Of a stretch of DNA of 8,971 nucleotides, positions 1 through 6,433 are shown piece after piece. The position numbers were made by a program, and so were the translations under genes. Numbering within the stretch: the stretch's first letter is position 1; every line of letters starts with the position of its first letter. Source of the DNA: Clostridiaceae bacterium (GTDB lineage Bacteria > Bacillota > Clostridia > Oscillospirales > Acutalibacteraceae); assembly GCA_904501705.1 (NCBI GenBank), contig CAJGCA010000064.1, positions 1 through 8,971 of the forward strand, given 5' to 3'. Under the pieces are notes generated by a model. That model saw only the letters and a list, made by a program, of their open reading frames with translations, had not been told where the DNA came from and made no database searches.

Positions 1-77
1 ATTTCTACAATCATCAGCGCATCCAACTAAAAACAAAACTGACACCACTTGAAAAGCGATGTCAGTATGTTGCTTAA
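1..77 (+). CDS. IS3-family transposase, C-terminal fragment (truncated by window edge)
   Basis: The last 24 codons are visible from base 3, reading FYNHQRIQLKTKLTPLEKR and then CQYVA before the TAA at 75-77. The pattern YNxxRIQxKxKxLTPxE is the typical end of IS3-family (IS150/IS2-like) OrfB transposases, just after the catalytic glutamate region of the DDE integrase core. The catalytic residues themselves are outside the window. Whether the full gene is intact or uses a programmed frameshift between orfA and orfB cannot be judged here. The same residues occur on the minus strand at 8893-8971. Confidence 0.8.
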   Translation, partial: FYNHQRIQLKTKLTPLEKRCQYVA

Positions 78-138
78 AATTTAATTTTAGCTACCATAGG
101 GTTCTTTTTGTATTGTCTGCACAAATTGGAGCAGTGCA
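1..138 (+). mobile_element. IS3-family insertion sequence, 3' end only
   Basis: This is the right (3') end of an IS element: the C-terminus of a DDE transposase, a stop at 75-77, 61 non-coding bases and a terminal repeat. Read inward from the tip, the end begins TGCACTGCTCCAATTTGTGC. It has the TG...CA termini of the IS3 family and resembles the TGTACTGC-type ends common in IS150-like members. The tip is fixed at 138 because the inverted copy at 8832-8971 is identical up to that base and then diverges (left flank atgatc, right-copy flank ggccgg). The rest of the element lies outside the window, so its length and left end cannot be seen. No target-site duplication can be tested. Confidence 0.85.
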
Positions 139-206
139 ATGATCACTTCGCGTTTTTTGTAGCATATTTTGTTTGTGGTTGCGTATACTCCCAGTGAGGT
201 GAGAGC

Positions 207-737
207 ATGAAACGGTCGTTGTCGTTTTGGTCGTTTGCGGGGTTTGTGTTTGTGTCTGTGGTTGGCACGCTGTTGCACTTTCTGTATGATTGGCTTGGGC
301 AGAGCGCGGTCGTCGGGGTGTTTTCGGCGGTGAACGAGTCGATCTGGGAGCATATGAAGCTGTTGTTTGTTTCCTTGATGCTCTTTGCGTTGATCGAGCG
401 GCGTTTTTTTGGCGCGGATCGGGAGAACTATTGGTGCGTAAAGCTGTTTAGCACGCTTGCGGGACTGCTCGTTATCCCGACGTTGTATTACACGTACACG
501 GGCGCACTCGGGACGTCGGCGGACTGGTTTAATATCGCCATTTTCTTTATCGCGGCAGCGCTGGTGTTTTGGCTGGAGGGGCGGCTGTTACGGGAGGGAT
601 ACGATTGCCGAGTGCCGTCGGGGGTGGCCTTCGCCGCGCTGTTGGTGATCGCGGGGCTGTTTGTCGTGTTCACATTTCGACCGCCGCACGTCCCGCTGTT
701 TTGTGATCCGCTTGATGGAACGTACGGGATACAATAA
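207..737 (+). CDS. DUF6512-family integral membrane protein
   Basis: This 176-residue hydrophobic protein has about five predicted membrane helices, near residues 7-28, 50-66, 78-98, 106-123 and 137-157. It carries the features I associate with the DUF6512 family: VNESIWEHMKL at 42-52 after the first helix, a WCVKL segment, a TYTG loop after helix 3, and a C-terminal PLFCDPLDGTYGI. Both ends of the family pattern are present, so the gene looks complete. A GAGGTG ribosome site at 196-201 lies five bases before the ATG. The function of the family is unknown to me. The conserved Asn, Glu, Trp, Glu and His cluster at 43-49 beside a membrane helix could be a catalytic or metal site, which is inference. 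The IS tip lies 68 bases upstream, so its original promoter region may have been altered. It converges on the DUF1846 gene. Confidence 0.75.
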   Translation: MKRSLSFWSFAGFVFVSVVGTLLHFLYDWLGQSAVVGVFSAVNESIWEHMKLLFVSLMLFALIERRFFGADRENYWCVKLFSTLAGLLVIPTLYYTYTGALGTSADWFNIAIFFIAAALVFWLEGRLLREGYDCRVPSGVAFAALLVIAGLFVVFTFRPPHVPLFCDPLDGTYGIQ

Positions 738-774
738 AACGCCGCCGCAACGGGTTTTCCGTTGCAGCGGCGTT
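738..774. terminator. Hairpin terminator between convergent genes
   Basis: The arms 738-753 (AACGCCGCCGCAACGG) and 759-774 pair over 16 positions with one mismatch, around the 5-base loop GTTTT. The left arm starts immediately after the TAA of the DUF6512 gene. On the minus strand the stem is followed by TTTTATTG, a fair U-tract, so it should end DUF1846 transcripts well. On the plus strand only GTTGTTGT follows, so termination there is probably weaker. Confidence 0.75.
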
Positions 775-854
775 GTTGTACGGGGATCTTGTTGACCGCG
801 CGACACTGTGTGGCACCGTGTAGGGATTGCCGTTGGCGGTGTCGGGCGATTCGC

Positions 855-2336
855 TTAAAACAACACGTTATTCTCGGGGAAGACGGGCTCGCAGGTGACG
901 TGCATATGCAGCTTGCGCAGGATGGACTCGTCGCCTGAGTGCAATATCTGCGTTGAGTGCAGCTCGCAGGAGCGGAGCTTCGGCAGCTGAGCGACCGCTT
1001 TCGCGGCGACAGGGTCGCTCGCGGCGCAGATGTACAGCGCGGTGAGCGCGTCGTCGAGCTTGAGCGCGCTCGAACGGCTGCTCAGCAGATTGGTTTTCAG
1101 GTCGATGACGGGTTCCAGCACCGCGGGGCTCATCAGCAGGGTGCTCTTTGGAATGTCGGCGAGCACCTTGATGGCGTTGAGCACCGCGCCGGAGCAGGCG
1201 GAGAGGAGCCCCGTCGCTTTTCCTGTGATGATGCGCCCGTCGGGCAGCTGGATCGCCGCCGCAGGTGCGCCCGTGCGCGCGCTCTTGTCGAGTGCGGGCT
1301 CGACCACCGCACGGTCGGTCTGCTTGAGGTCGAGCTGCTGCATAATGCCGCGCAGCTTTTCCACCGTTTCTTCCTTTTCGCGCCCCATACGCAGGTCGGT
1401 CAGCCCTTTGTAATAGCGGCGGATAATTTCCTGATAACTCGCCTCGCGGCACGCCTCATCGTCGGTGATGGCGTAGCCCGCCATATTGACCCCCATATCC
1501 GTCGGACTGCAGTAGAACTTATCGTTGCCCGTGATGCGGGCGAGGATGGTGTGCACGATGGGGAAGGCGTCCACGTCGCGGTTGTAGTTGACGGTGGACA
1601 CGCCGTAGGCCTCGAGGTGGAACGGGTCGATCATATTGACGTCCTGCAGGTCGGCGGTCGCCGCCTCGTAGGCGAGGTTGACGGGGTGTTTGAGCGGCAG
1701 ATTCCAGATCGGGAAGGTCTCGTATTTGCCGTAGCCCGAGACAATGCCGCGTTTGTGCTCGTGGTAGACCTGCGACAGGCAGGTGGCGAGCTTGCCGCTG
1801 CCGGGGCCGGGAGCGGTGACGACGACCAAGGGCTTGGTGGTCTCGATGTAGGGGTTGGCGCCGTAGCCCTCGTCGCTGACGATGTAGTCGACGTCGGCGG
1901 GGTAGCCCTTGATGGGGCGGTGGATGTAGTTGCAAATGCCGAGCGCGTCGAGCTTATTCTTGAACTGGTCGGCGGCAGCTTGTCCCGCGTAACGGGTGAT
2001 GACCACGCTGTTGACCGAGATGCCCATACTGCGCACAAGGTCGATCTGCCGCAGCAGGTCGAGGTCGTAGCTGATGCCGAGGTCGGCGCGGATCTTATTC
2101 TTTTCGATGTTGTCGGCGCTGATGCAGAAGACGATCTCCGCTTGATCCGCCATTGAGCGCAGCAGACGGATCTTCGCATCCGGCTCGAAACCGGGCAGCA
2201 CCCGCGCGGCGTGGTAGTCGTCGAATAGCTTGCCCCCGAATTCCAGATACAGCTTGCCGTTGAACTTGGACATCCGCTCGAGGATGTGCTCGCGCTGCTT
2301 TTGCATATACAGGTCGTTGTCGAAGCCTTTTTTCAT
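855..2336 (-). CDS. DUF1846 domain-containing protein
   Basis: This 493-residue cytosolic protein matches the full-length DUF1846 family. It has the N-terminal MKKGFDNDLYMQKQ followed by repeated Lys/Arg-rich helices, the central APGPGSGKLATC at 175-186, and the stretch around GYGKYETFPIWNLPLKHP (201-218). The motifs NMIDPFHLEAYG (234-245), VNYNRDVDAFP (249-259) and the SPTDMGVN region near 277-284 follow. The GPGSGK loop resembles a phosphate-binding P-loop, but the spacing is one residue short and the Ser/Thr after Lys is Leu. I know of no established biochemical role for the family. An upstream in-frame ATG at 2351 exists, but the start at 2336 fits family N-termini and is preceded by GGGGTGG, while the upstream ATG has no ribosome site. 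It has its own promoter (2369-2397) and is divergent from holB. Confidence 0.88.
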   Translation of the reverse strand: MKKGFDNDLYMQKQREHILERMSKFNGKLYLEFGGKLFDDYHAARVLPGFEPDAKIRLLRSMADQAEIVFCISADNIEKNKIRADLGISYDLDLLRQIDLVRSMGISVNSVVITRYAGQAAADQFKNKLDALGICNYIHRPIKGYPADVDYIVSDEGYGANPYIETTKPLVVVTAPGPGSGKLATCLSQVYHEHKRGIVSGYGKYETFPIWNLPLKHPVNLAYEAATADLQDVNMIDPFHLEAYGVSTVNYNRDVDAFPIVHTILARITGNDKFYCSPTDMGVNMAGYAITDDEACREASYQEIIRRYYKGLTDLRMGREKEETVEKLRGIMQQLDLKQTDRAVVEPALDKSARTGAPAAAIQLPDGRIITGKATGLLSACSGAVLNAIKVLADIPKSTLLMSPAVLEPVIDLKTNLLSSRSSALKLDDALTALYICAASDPVAAKAVAQLPKLRSCELHSTQILHSGDESILRKLHMHVTCEPVFPENNVLF

Positions 2337-2368
2337 ACTGCCACCCCACACATAACAAAACTATGTTT

Positions 2369-2397
2369 AGAATACCACATTTTGAAACGATAAACAA
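2369..2397 (-). promoter_or_regulatory. Sigma-A-type promoter for the DUF1846 gene
   Basis: Read on the minus strand, there is TTGTTT (2392-2397), a 17-base spacer and TATTCT (2369-2374). The -10 is preceded by TGG, giving an extended TGn motif. Transcription would begin near 2362, about 26 bases before the ATG at 2336. The spacing is ideal and the hexamers match the consensus at four of six positions each. Confidence 0.6.
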
Positions 2398-2468
2398 GGA
2401 GAATTCGAATTTTTCTTCGCGAAATTTGCAGAAAATTTCCCTCTCGTCCGCTCCAAGGTAAAAAACAC

Positions 2469-2497
2469 TTGTCATCCCGCGGAATTTCATATATAAT
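2469..2497 (+). promoter_or_regulatory. Strong sigma-A promoter for holB-ricT
   Basis: TTGTCA (2469-2474), a 17-base spacer and a perfect TATAAT (2492-2497) lie upstream of holB. The predicted start is near 2504, giving a leader of about 60 bases before the ATG at 2564. This is the best promoter match in the window. It shows that holB heads a transcript here rather than sitting inside a tmk-led operon as in Bacillus subtilis. Confidence 0.8.
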
Positions 2498-2563
2498 AGA
2501 TTTTGGTATGGTCTGTGCGCGACACGGATAATACACAGAGAAACGAATGAGGGGGACGACCGT

Positions 2564-3538
2564 ATGCGCTTTGGCGAGCTTGTCGGCAACGAACGGGTAA
2601 AACGGCAGTTGGCGGCAGACATTGACAGCGATCGATTCCCTCACGCGCTGCTTGTTGAGGGCGAAGCGGGTAGCGGTCGCCACACACTGGCGATGGCGGT
2701 CGCCCGCGCCGCGGTCTGCAGCAGCGATGGAGAAAAACCCTGCGGCGTATGTGACGCTTGCCGCAAGAGTGAGCACCCTGACATCACCGTGTACGGTGAG
2801 GAGGGGACGATCTCGGTGGATACCGTGCGTGCCCTACGTCAGGAGGCGTACGTGATGCCCAACGAGGCACCGCGGCGCGTGATGATCCTTAGCGGCGCGC
2901 AGAATATGCTGCCCGCCGCGCAGAATGCTCTACTCAAGATCCTCGAGGAGCCACCGCGCCACGTGGTGTTCATCCTCCTGTGCGAAAATCGCACCCAGTT
3001 GCTGGAGACCATCCGTTCACGCTGTGTCTGCGTGGCGATGGAGGCGGTGGAATGGGAGACGGCCGCCCCCGTTTTGCGGGCGAAGCTGCCGCGCGCGGAT
3101 GAGCAGGAGCTCTTGCGTGCCCATAACCTGTTCGGCGGTCGCATCGGGCGTGTGCTCGACGGGATGCAGGATGGAACCTTCCGTCGCGTGCTCGAGCTGA
3201 CGCCGAAATTCGCCGAGGCGGTGATTGCCCCGACCGAGCTTGACCTTCTGCGCCTGACGGGTGCTCTCGAAAAGGATAAGGAGCTGACTGCGGGCGTGCT
3301 TTCGGGGCTTATGCTGGTGTTTCGTGATGCGCTGACGCTGTCCTATGGCGGCCGCGCGTGCTTGTCCACCGCGCCCGACACCGCTCAGAAGCTGGCCTCC
3401 CGTCTGTCGGGTAAGCGGCTGATGGCTCTCTCACAGCAGATTGGTGCTTTGCAGCAGGCGCAGCGCCGCAATATGAATAACACGTTATTTCTCACCCGTA
3501 TGAGTGCCTGCCTGCGTGAAGCGGCAGAGGTAAAGTAA
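2564..3538 (+). CDS. holB: DNA polymerase III delta' subunit (clamp loader)
   Basis: HolB is the delta' subunit of the clamp loader that places the beta sliding clamp on primed DNA. The 324-residue protein has the AAA+ layout of this family: N-terminal GxLVGNERVKRQL, a P-loop-like GEAGSGRHT (33-41), and a four-cysteine zinc module (Cys52, Cys60, Cys63, Cys66). The ALLKILEEPP segment (122-131) and an SRC motif (152-154) follow, and the C-terminal helical collar is less conserved. The P-loop Lys is Arg39, and the Walker B acids are replaced (ILSGAQNM, 108-115). This agrees with delta' being the non-ATPase stator subunit. A GAGGGGG ribosome site at 2549-2555 precedes the ATG by 8 bases. The gene is followed after 27 bases by ricT, as in Bacillus, where only yaaT separates holB from yabA. 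Confidence 0.93.
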   Translation: MRFGELVGNERVKRQLAADIDSDRFPHALLVEGEAGSGRHTLAMAVARAAVCSSDGEKPCGVCDACRKSEHPDITVYGEEGTISVDTVRALRQEAYVMPNEAPRRVMILSGAQNMLPAAQNALLKILEEPPRHVVFILLCENRTQLLETIRSRCVCVAMEAVEWETAAPVLRAKLPRADEQELLRAHNLFGGRIGRVLDGMQDGTFRRVLELTPKFAEAVIAPTELDLLRLTGALEKDKELTAGVLSGLMLVFRDALTLSYGGRACLSTAPDTAQKLASRLSGKRLMALSQQIGALQQAQRRNMNNTLFLTRMSACLREAAEVK

Positions 3539-3565
3539 CCCTAACAGAAAGGTTGATATAATACT

Positions 3566-4528
3566 ATGGCAATGACAGTCGGTGTCCGTTTCCGTAATAA
3601 CGGAAAGGTATACGATTTTAATCCGAAGGATCTCATTCTGCTGCCCGGCGAGATGGTGGTTGTGGAGACCGCCCGCGGTGTGGAGTGCGGCGAGGTGGTG
3701 CGCGCGAACCGCGAGACGCCAGCCGTTGAGGGCAAGGAGATTAAGCCGATCCTGCGCAAGGCGACCCCGGAGGATCGCCGTCGCGTCGAAGAAAACGCGG
3801 CCAAGGAGCGGGAAGCGATGCGGATCTGTCAGGAGCGAATCGAGGCGAACGGGCTGGATATGAAGCTCGTTGACGCGGAATATTCTTTTGACAATTCCAA
3901 GATCTTATTTAATTTCACCGCCGAGGGGCGCGTGGACTTCCGCAACCTCGTCAAGGAACTCGCGGGGGTGTTCCACACCCGCATCGAGTTGCACCAGATC
4001 GGCGTGCGCGACGAGGCGAAGAAGCTTGGGGGCTTAGGTATCTGTGGTCGCCCCTTCTGCTGCGCGCAGTTCTTGCGCGACTTCCAGCCCGTTTCCATCA
4101 AGATGGCGAAGGAGCAGGGGCTGTCCCTCAACCCGACCAAGATCTCGGGCTCTTGCGGCCGACTGATGTGCTGCCTCAAATACGAGCAGAGCATCTATGA
4201 GGAGCTGTGGAAGCTGTGCCCGAAGGTCGGCGCGACGGTGATGACCCCCGAGGGTCGTGGCGTCGTCACCGAGAGTTCGGTGCTTAAAGGGCAGGTCAAG
4301 GTGCGTCTGGATAAGAATCCCGATTCGCCGCCCGCGGAGATGGGGGTAGAGGACATCAACGTCATCCGCGCCGACCGCCCGAACAAGAATAAACCCGCCG
4401 ACGCGGGAGAGGGTGCGCCGAAGGAGCCGGCAGAGAAGTCGGCGGAACAGAAGCCCGCGAACGGCGAAAACGGCGGCGGTAACCGTCACCGCAACCGCCA
4501 TCGCAACCGTAATAAACCGCAGGAATGA
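3566..4528 (+). CDS. ricT: PSP1/RicT family Fe-S RNA-maturation factor
   Basis: RicT (YaaT) of Bacillus forms a complex with RicA and RicF that carries [4Fe-4S] clusters and is needed for RNase Y-dependent mRNA maturation, sporulation and competence. This 320-residue protein has the PSP1 domain and the two cysteine signatures: GGLGICGRPFCC (Cys160, 165, 166) and GSCGRLMCCLKYE (Cys197, 202, 203). The linking segment FQPVSIKMAKEQGLSLNPTK is also characteristic. It is longer than the roughly 275-residue Bacillus protein because of a disordered tail from about residue 268, rich in Lys, Pro, Glu and Asn and ending in basic His-Arg-Asn repeats. The ATG at 3566 has an AGAAAGG site (3547-3552), 13 bases away, which is a long spacing. 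No better start is in frame. It is probably cotranscribed with holB, and no terminator follows it. Confidence 0.92.
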   Translation: MAMTVGVRFRNNGKVYDFNPKDLILLPGEMVVVETARGVECGEVVRANRETPAVEGKEIKPILRKATPEDRRRVEENAAKEREAMRICQERIEANGLDMKLVDAEYSFDNSKILFNFTAEGRVDFRNLVKELAGVFHTRIELHQIGVRDEAKKLGGLGICGRPFCCAQFLRDFQPVSIKMAKEQGLSLNPTKISGSCGRLMCCLKYEQSIYEELWKLCPKVGATVMTPEGRGVVTESSVLKGQVKVRLDKNPDSPPAEMGVEDINVIRADRPNKNKPADAGEGAPKEPAEKSAEQKPANGENGGGNRHRNRHRNRNKPQE

Positions 4529-4559
4529 AAAAATTTCCAACCTTCGGCATAAAAAACCA

Positions 4560-4587
4560 TTGCATTTTTTGATTTCTATGTTATGAT
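4560..4587 (+). promoter_or_regulatory. Candidate sigma-A promoter for the ferredoxin gene
   Basis: TATGAT (4582-4587) is preceded by TGT, an extended -10 motif. TTGCAT (4560-4565) lies 16 bases upstream as a weak -35. The surroundings are AT-rich in an otherwise GC-rich region. Transcription would start near 4594, giving a leader of about 25 bases that carries the strong ribosome site at 4604-4611. With the terminator at 4801, this allows a separate short ferredoxin mRNA. Confidence 0.55.
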
Positions 4588-4618
4588 AGATGTAGTCTCA
4601 CATAGGAGGTGTAACGAA

Positions 4619-4789
4619 ATGGCTTATAAGATTTCTGATGCGTGCATCGCTTGCGGCGCTTGCGCCGAGGGCTGCCCCACCAACGCGATCAGCGAGGGCG
4701 ATGGCATCTACGTCATCGATGCGGACGCTTGCATCGATTGCGGTGCTTGCGCCGAGGCGTGCCCGGTTGAGGCTCCCGCCGCGGAATAA
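4619..4789 (+). CDS. Clostridial-type 2[4Fe-4S] ferredoxin
   Basis: This 56-residue electron carrier has two CxxCxxCxxxCP motifs: Cys9, 12, 15, 19 and Cys38, 41, 44, 48. Each [4Fe-4S] cluster takes three cysteines from one motif and the fourth from the other. The length and the internal two-fold symmetry match classical clostridial ferredoxins, which pass low-potential electrons between enzymes such as pyruvate:ferredoxin oxidoreductase and hydrogenase. The start is at 4619 rather than the in-frame ATG at 4583, because AGGAGGTG (4604-4611) lies 7 bases before 4619 and the family begins MAYKI or MAYVI. The protein is acidic with few basic residues. It lies between ricT and trmN6 but has its own candidate promoter and a strong terminator, so it may be expressed at a much higher level than its neighbours. 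Confidence 0.95.
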   Translation: MAYKISDACIACGACAEGCPTNAISEGDGIYVIDADACIDCGACAEACPVEAPAAE

Positions 4790-4800
4790 TCGCACATAAG

Positions 4801-4833
4801 ATTGCCGGGCAGCGGTCGCTGCCCGGCAATTTT
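4801..4833 (+). terminator. Strong intrinsic terminator after the ferredoxin gene
   Basis: The arms 4801-4813 and 4818-4830 (ATTGCCGGGCAGC and its exact complement) form a perfect GC-rich 13-bp stem with loop GGTC, followed directly by TTTTA. It begins 11 bases after the ferredoxin stop. Only six bases separate its U-tract from the trmN6 ribosome site, so trmN6 transcription must come through this hairpin unless a promoter overlaps the ferredoxin 3' end. I saw no good promoter there. Confidence 0.85.
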
Positions 4834-4839
4834 ACTTAT

Positions 4840-4847
4840 AAGGAGGG
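4840..4847 (+). promoter_or_regulatory. Ribosome binding site that fixes the trmN6 start
   Basis: AAGGAGGG is only 2 bases from the ATG at 4850 but 8 bases from the ATG at 4856, so translation should start at 4856. The longer in-frame reading from 4802 would run through the terminator hairpin and is not real. Confidence 0.75.
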
Positions 4848-4855
4848 TGATGGCG

Positions 4856-5572
4856 ATGGACGAGATTACATGGCTGGCGGTCAAGGGTGGTACGCAGGCG
4901 GCAGTGTCTGCTGTGCACCGTTTCGGCACCGATGCGATCCTGCTCGCCGATTTTTCCGCGCCTGCACGCGGGGAGACGGTGTGCGAGCTTGGCACGGGCT
5001 GCGGCGCGATCGCCCTGCGTCTGTGCGCTGAGGGCGCGCCCGCGGCCGTGCACGGGGTGGATATTTCCTCCGACGCGATCGCTCTGGCAGCGCGGGGAGC
5101 AGACGCCTTTATCGGCACCCCGACCCCCACCTTCGCGGTGGCAGACTGGGCAGACCCCGCATCGATCGCGCCCGCGGGCAGCTTTCGCCGCGTGGTGTGC
5201 AACCCGCCCTATTTCCCGCCCGCCAGCGGGGGATTAAGCGAGGACGCGGCGGCGCGCCGCGCCCGTCACGAGCAGCCCGATACCTTGCGGGATGTCTGCC
5301 GCGCCGCGGCGTGGTTGTTGCAGTTCGGCGGTCGCTTTTGCCTGTGCCACCGTCCCGAACGGCTCGCGGCGTTGCTTGCAGCGCTGACCGCGCAGGGGCT
5401 CGAGCCGAAACGCCTGCGCCCCGTACAGCAGACGGCTTATACCCCGCCGTGGCTGTTTTTGCTGGAGGCCCGCAAGGGCGGCAAGGCGGGGCTTGTATGG
5501 GAGGCACCCTTGGTGCTGAAGGATGCGGACGGCACCCCGTCCGCCGAATACCGAAGAATTTACGGAGAATGA
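4856..5572 (+). CDS. trmN6: tRNA1(Val) (adenine37-N6)-methyltransferase, YabB/TrmN6 family
   Basis: This 238-residue class I SAM-dependent methyltransferase corresponds to Bacillus YabB (about 247 residues). It is predicted to add a methyl group to N6 of A37 in tRNA1(Val). Visible features are TDAILLADF (25-33), the SAM-binding motif VCELGTGCGAIAL (42-54), the acidic residue of motif II in GVDIS (67-71), and the catalytic NPPY at 116-119, diagnostic for N6-adenine methylation. A variable C-terminal half follows, with a PPWLFLLEARKGG segment typical of the family. Base content is high in GC like its neighbours. It is followed after 9 bases by rsmI, as in the Bacillus yabB-yazA-rsmI cluster but without yazA. 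The exact tRNA substrate is inferred from the family and gene order. Confidence 0.87.
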   Translation: MDEITWLAVKGGTQAAVSAVHRFGTDAILLADFSAPARGETVCELGTGCGAIALRLCAEGAPAAVHGVDISSDAIALAARGADAFIGTPTPTFAVADWADPASIAPAGSFRRVVCNPPYFPPASGGLSEDAAARRARHEQPDTLRDVCRAAAWLLQFGGRFCLCHRPERLAALLAALTAQGLEPKRLRPVQQTAYTPPWLFLLEARKGGKAGLVWEAPLVLKDADGTPSAEYRRIYGE

Positions 5573-5581
5573 GGATAGACG

Positions 5582-6421
5582 ATGGATGAGAACAAGACGG
5601 TCGGCAGATTGACGCTGGTGGGCACGCCCATCGGTAACCTGTCGGATTTTTCGCCCCGCGCGCTGGAGGCGTTGCGCGAGTGCGATTTTATTGCCGCAGA
5701 GGATACCCGCGTGACACTAAAGCTGCTCAACCATTTCGGCATCGCAAAGCCGCTGGTGAGCTATTTTGAGCATAATAAGCGCGAGCGCGGCGAGGTCATC
5801 TGCGCCCGCTTGCTTGCGGGAGAAAATGCGGTATTGGTCACCGATGCGGGGATGCCCGCCATCTCCGATCCCGGTGAGCAGCTCGTCGACCAGTGTCACG
5901 AGCGGGATATCCCCGTCGGGGTCGTCCCCGGACCGACGGCGATGGCGACCGCGCTCGCGGTGGCCGGGCTGCCGACGGGGCGTTTCGCGTTTGAGGGGTT
6001 TCTCAGTATGAATAAACGTTCCCGCCGTGCGCATCTTGACAGCCTGCGCGGCGAGCCGCGCACGATGGTGTTCTACGAGGCGCCGCACAAGCTGCTCTCG
6101 ACCCTCGAGGATCTGCTGGCGGTGCTCGGCAATCGGCGTATTGCGCTGGTGCGAGAGCTGACCAAGATCCACGAAGAGGTGGTACGCACCACCCTCGCCG
6201 AAGCGATCGCGCGGTATACGCAGGATGCGCCACGCGGGGAATTCGTGCTGGTGGTGGAGGGTGCCGCCCCGACTGAACAGCTGCCGATGACGGTGGAAGC
6301 GGCCGAGACGCTTGCGCGGGAATATCTCGCGCAGGGGATGTCCCCCTCCGAGGCGGCCAAGACCGCCGCCGCTGAAACGGGACTCAAAAAAGGCGACATC
6401 TATCGCCGTATCATTGATTAA
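5582..6421 (+). CDS. rsmI: 16S rRNA (cytidine1402-2'-O)-methyltransferase
   Basis: RsmI methylates the ribose 2'-OH of C1402 in the decoding centre of 16S rRNA. The 279-residue protein is of normal length and has the tetrapyrrole-methylase fold motifs in order. These are VGTPIGNLSD (13-22), AAEDTR (38-43), the SYFEHN segment (60-65), VTDAGMPAISDPG (86-98), VPGPTA (115-120), FEGFL and FYEAPHKL near the middle. A C-terminal helical domain ends in a PSEAAKTAAAETGLKKGDIYR segment, the usual RsmI tail. AGGA at 5572-5575 overlaps the trmN6 stop and lies 6 bases before the ATG. The gene sits 9 bases after trmN6 and 12 before the next gene, so the three form one operon. Confidence 0.95.
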   Translation: MDENKTVGRLTLVGTPIGNLSDFSPRALEALRECDFIAAEDTRVTLKLLNHFGIAKPLVSYFEHNKRERGEVICARLLAGENAVLVTDAGMPAISDPGEQLVDQCHERDIPVGVVPGPTAMATALAVAGLPTGRFAFEGFLSMNKRSRRAHLDSLRGEPRTMVFYEAPHKLLSTLEDLLAVLGNRRIALVRELTKIHEEVVRTTLAEAIARYTQDAPRGEFVLVVEGAAPTEQLPMTVEAAETLAREYLAQGMSPSEAAKTAAAETGLKKGDIYRRIID

Positions 6422-6433
6422 GGAGAAAATCGT

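Noticed and set aside
87..353. Minus-strand open frame of 88 codons across the IS tip
   Set aside because: It runs from inside the DUF6512 gene through the IS end. It has low-complexity Arg/Lys/Pro composition and no ribosome site, and it exists only because of the IS junction.
775..854. Possible small RNA or second hairpin between the convergent genes
   Set aside because: Only short imperfect pairings (such as CACCG/CGGTG) are present, with no promoter and no T-tract. It looks like spacer DNA.
957..2156. Plus-strand open frame of 399 codons opposite the DUF1846 gene
   Set aside because: It is the mirror of a well-supported gene in GC-rich DNA. The product is Val/Gly/Asp-rich without any family pattern, and it lacks a ribosome site.
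2512..2539. Leader hairpin TCTGTG/CACAGA upstream of holB as a riboswitch or attenuator
   Set aside because: There are only six pairs with a 16-base loop, no T-tract and no conserved aptamer features.
3557..3562. TATAAT just before the ricT start as a promoter -10
   Set aside because: There is no -35-like hexamer 16-18 bases upstream, and transcription would start inside or after the start codon region.
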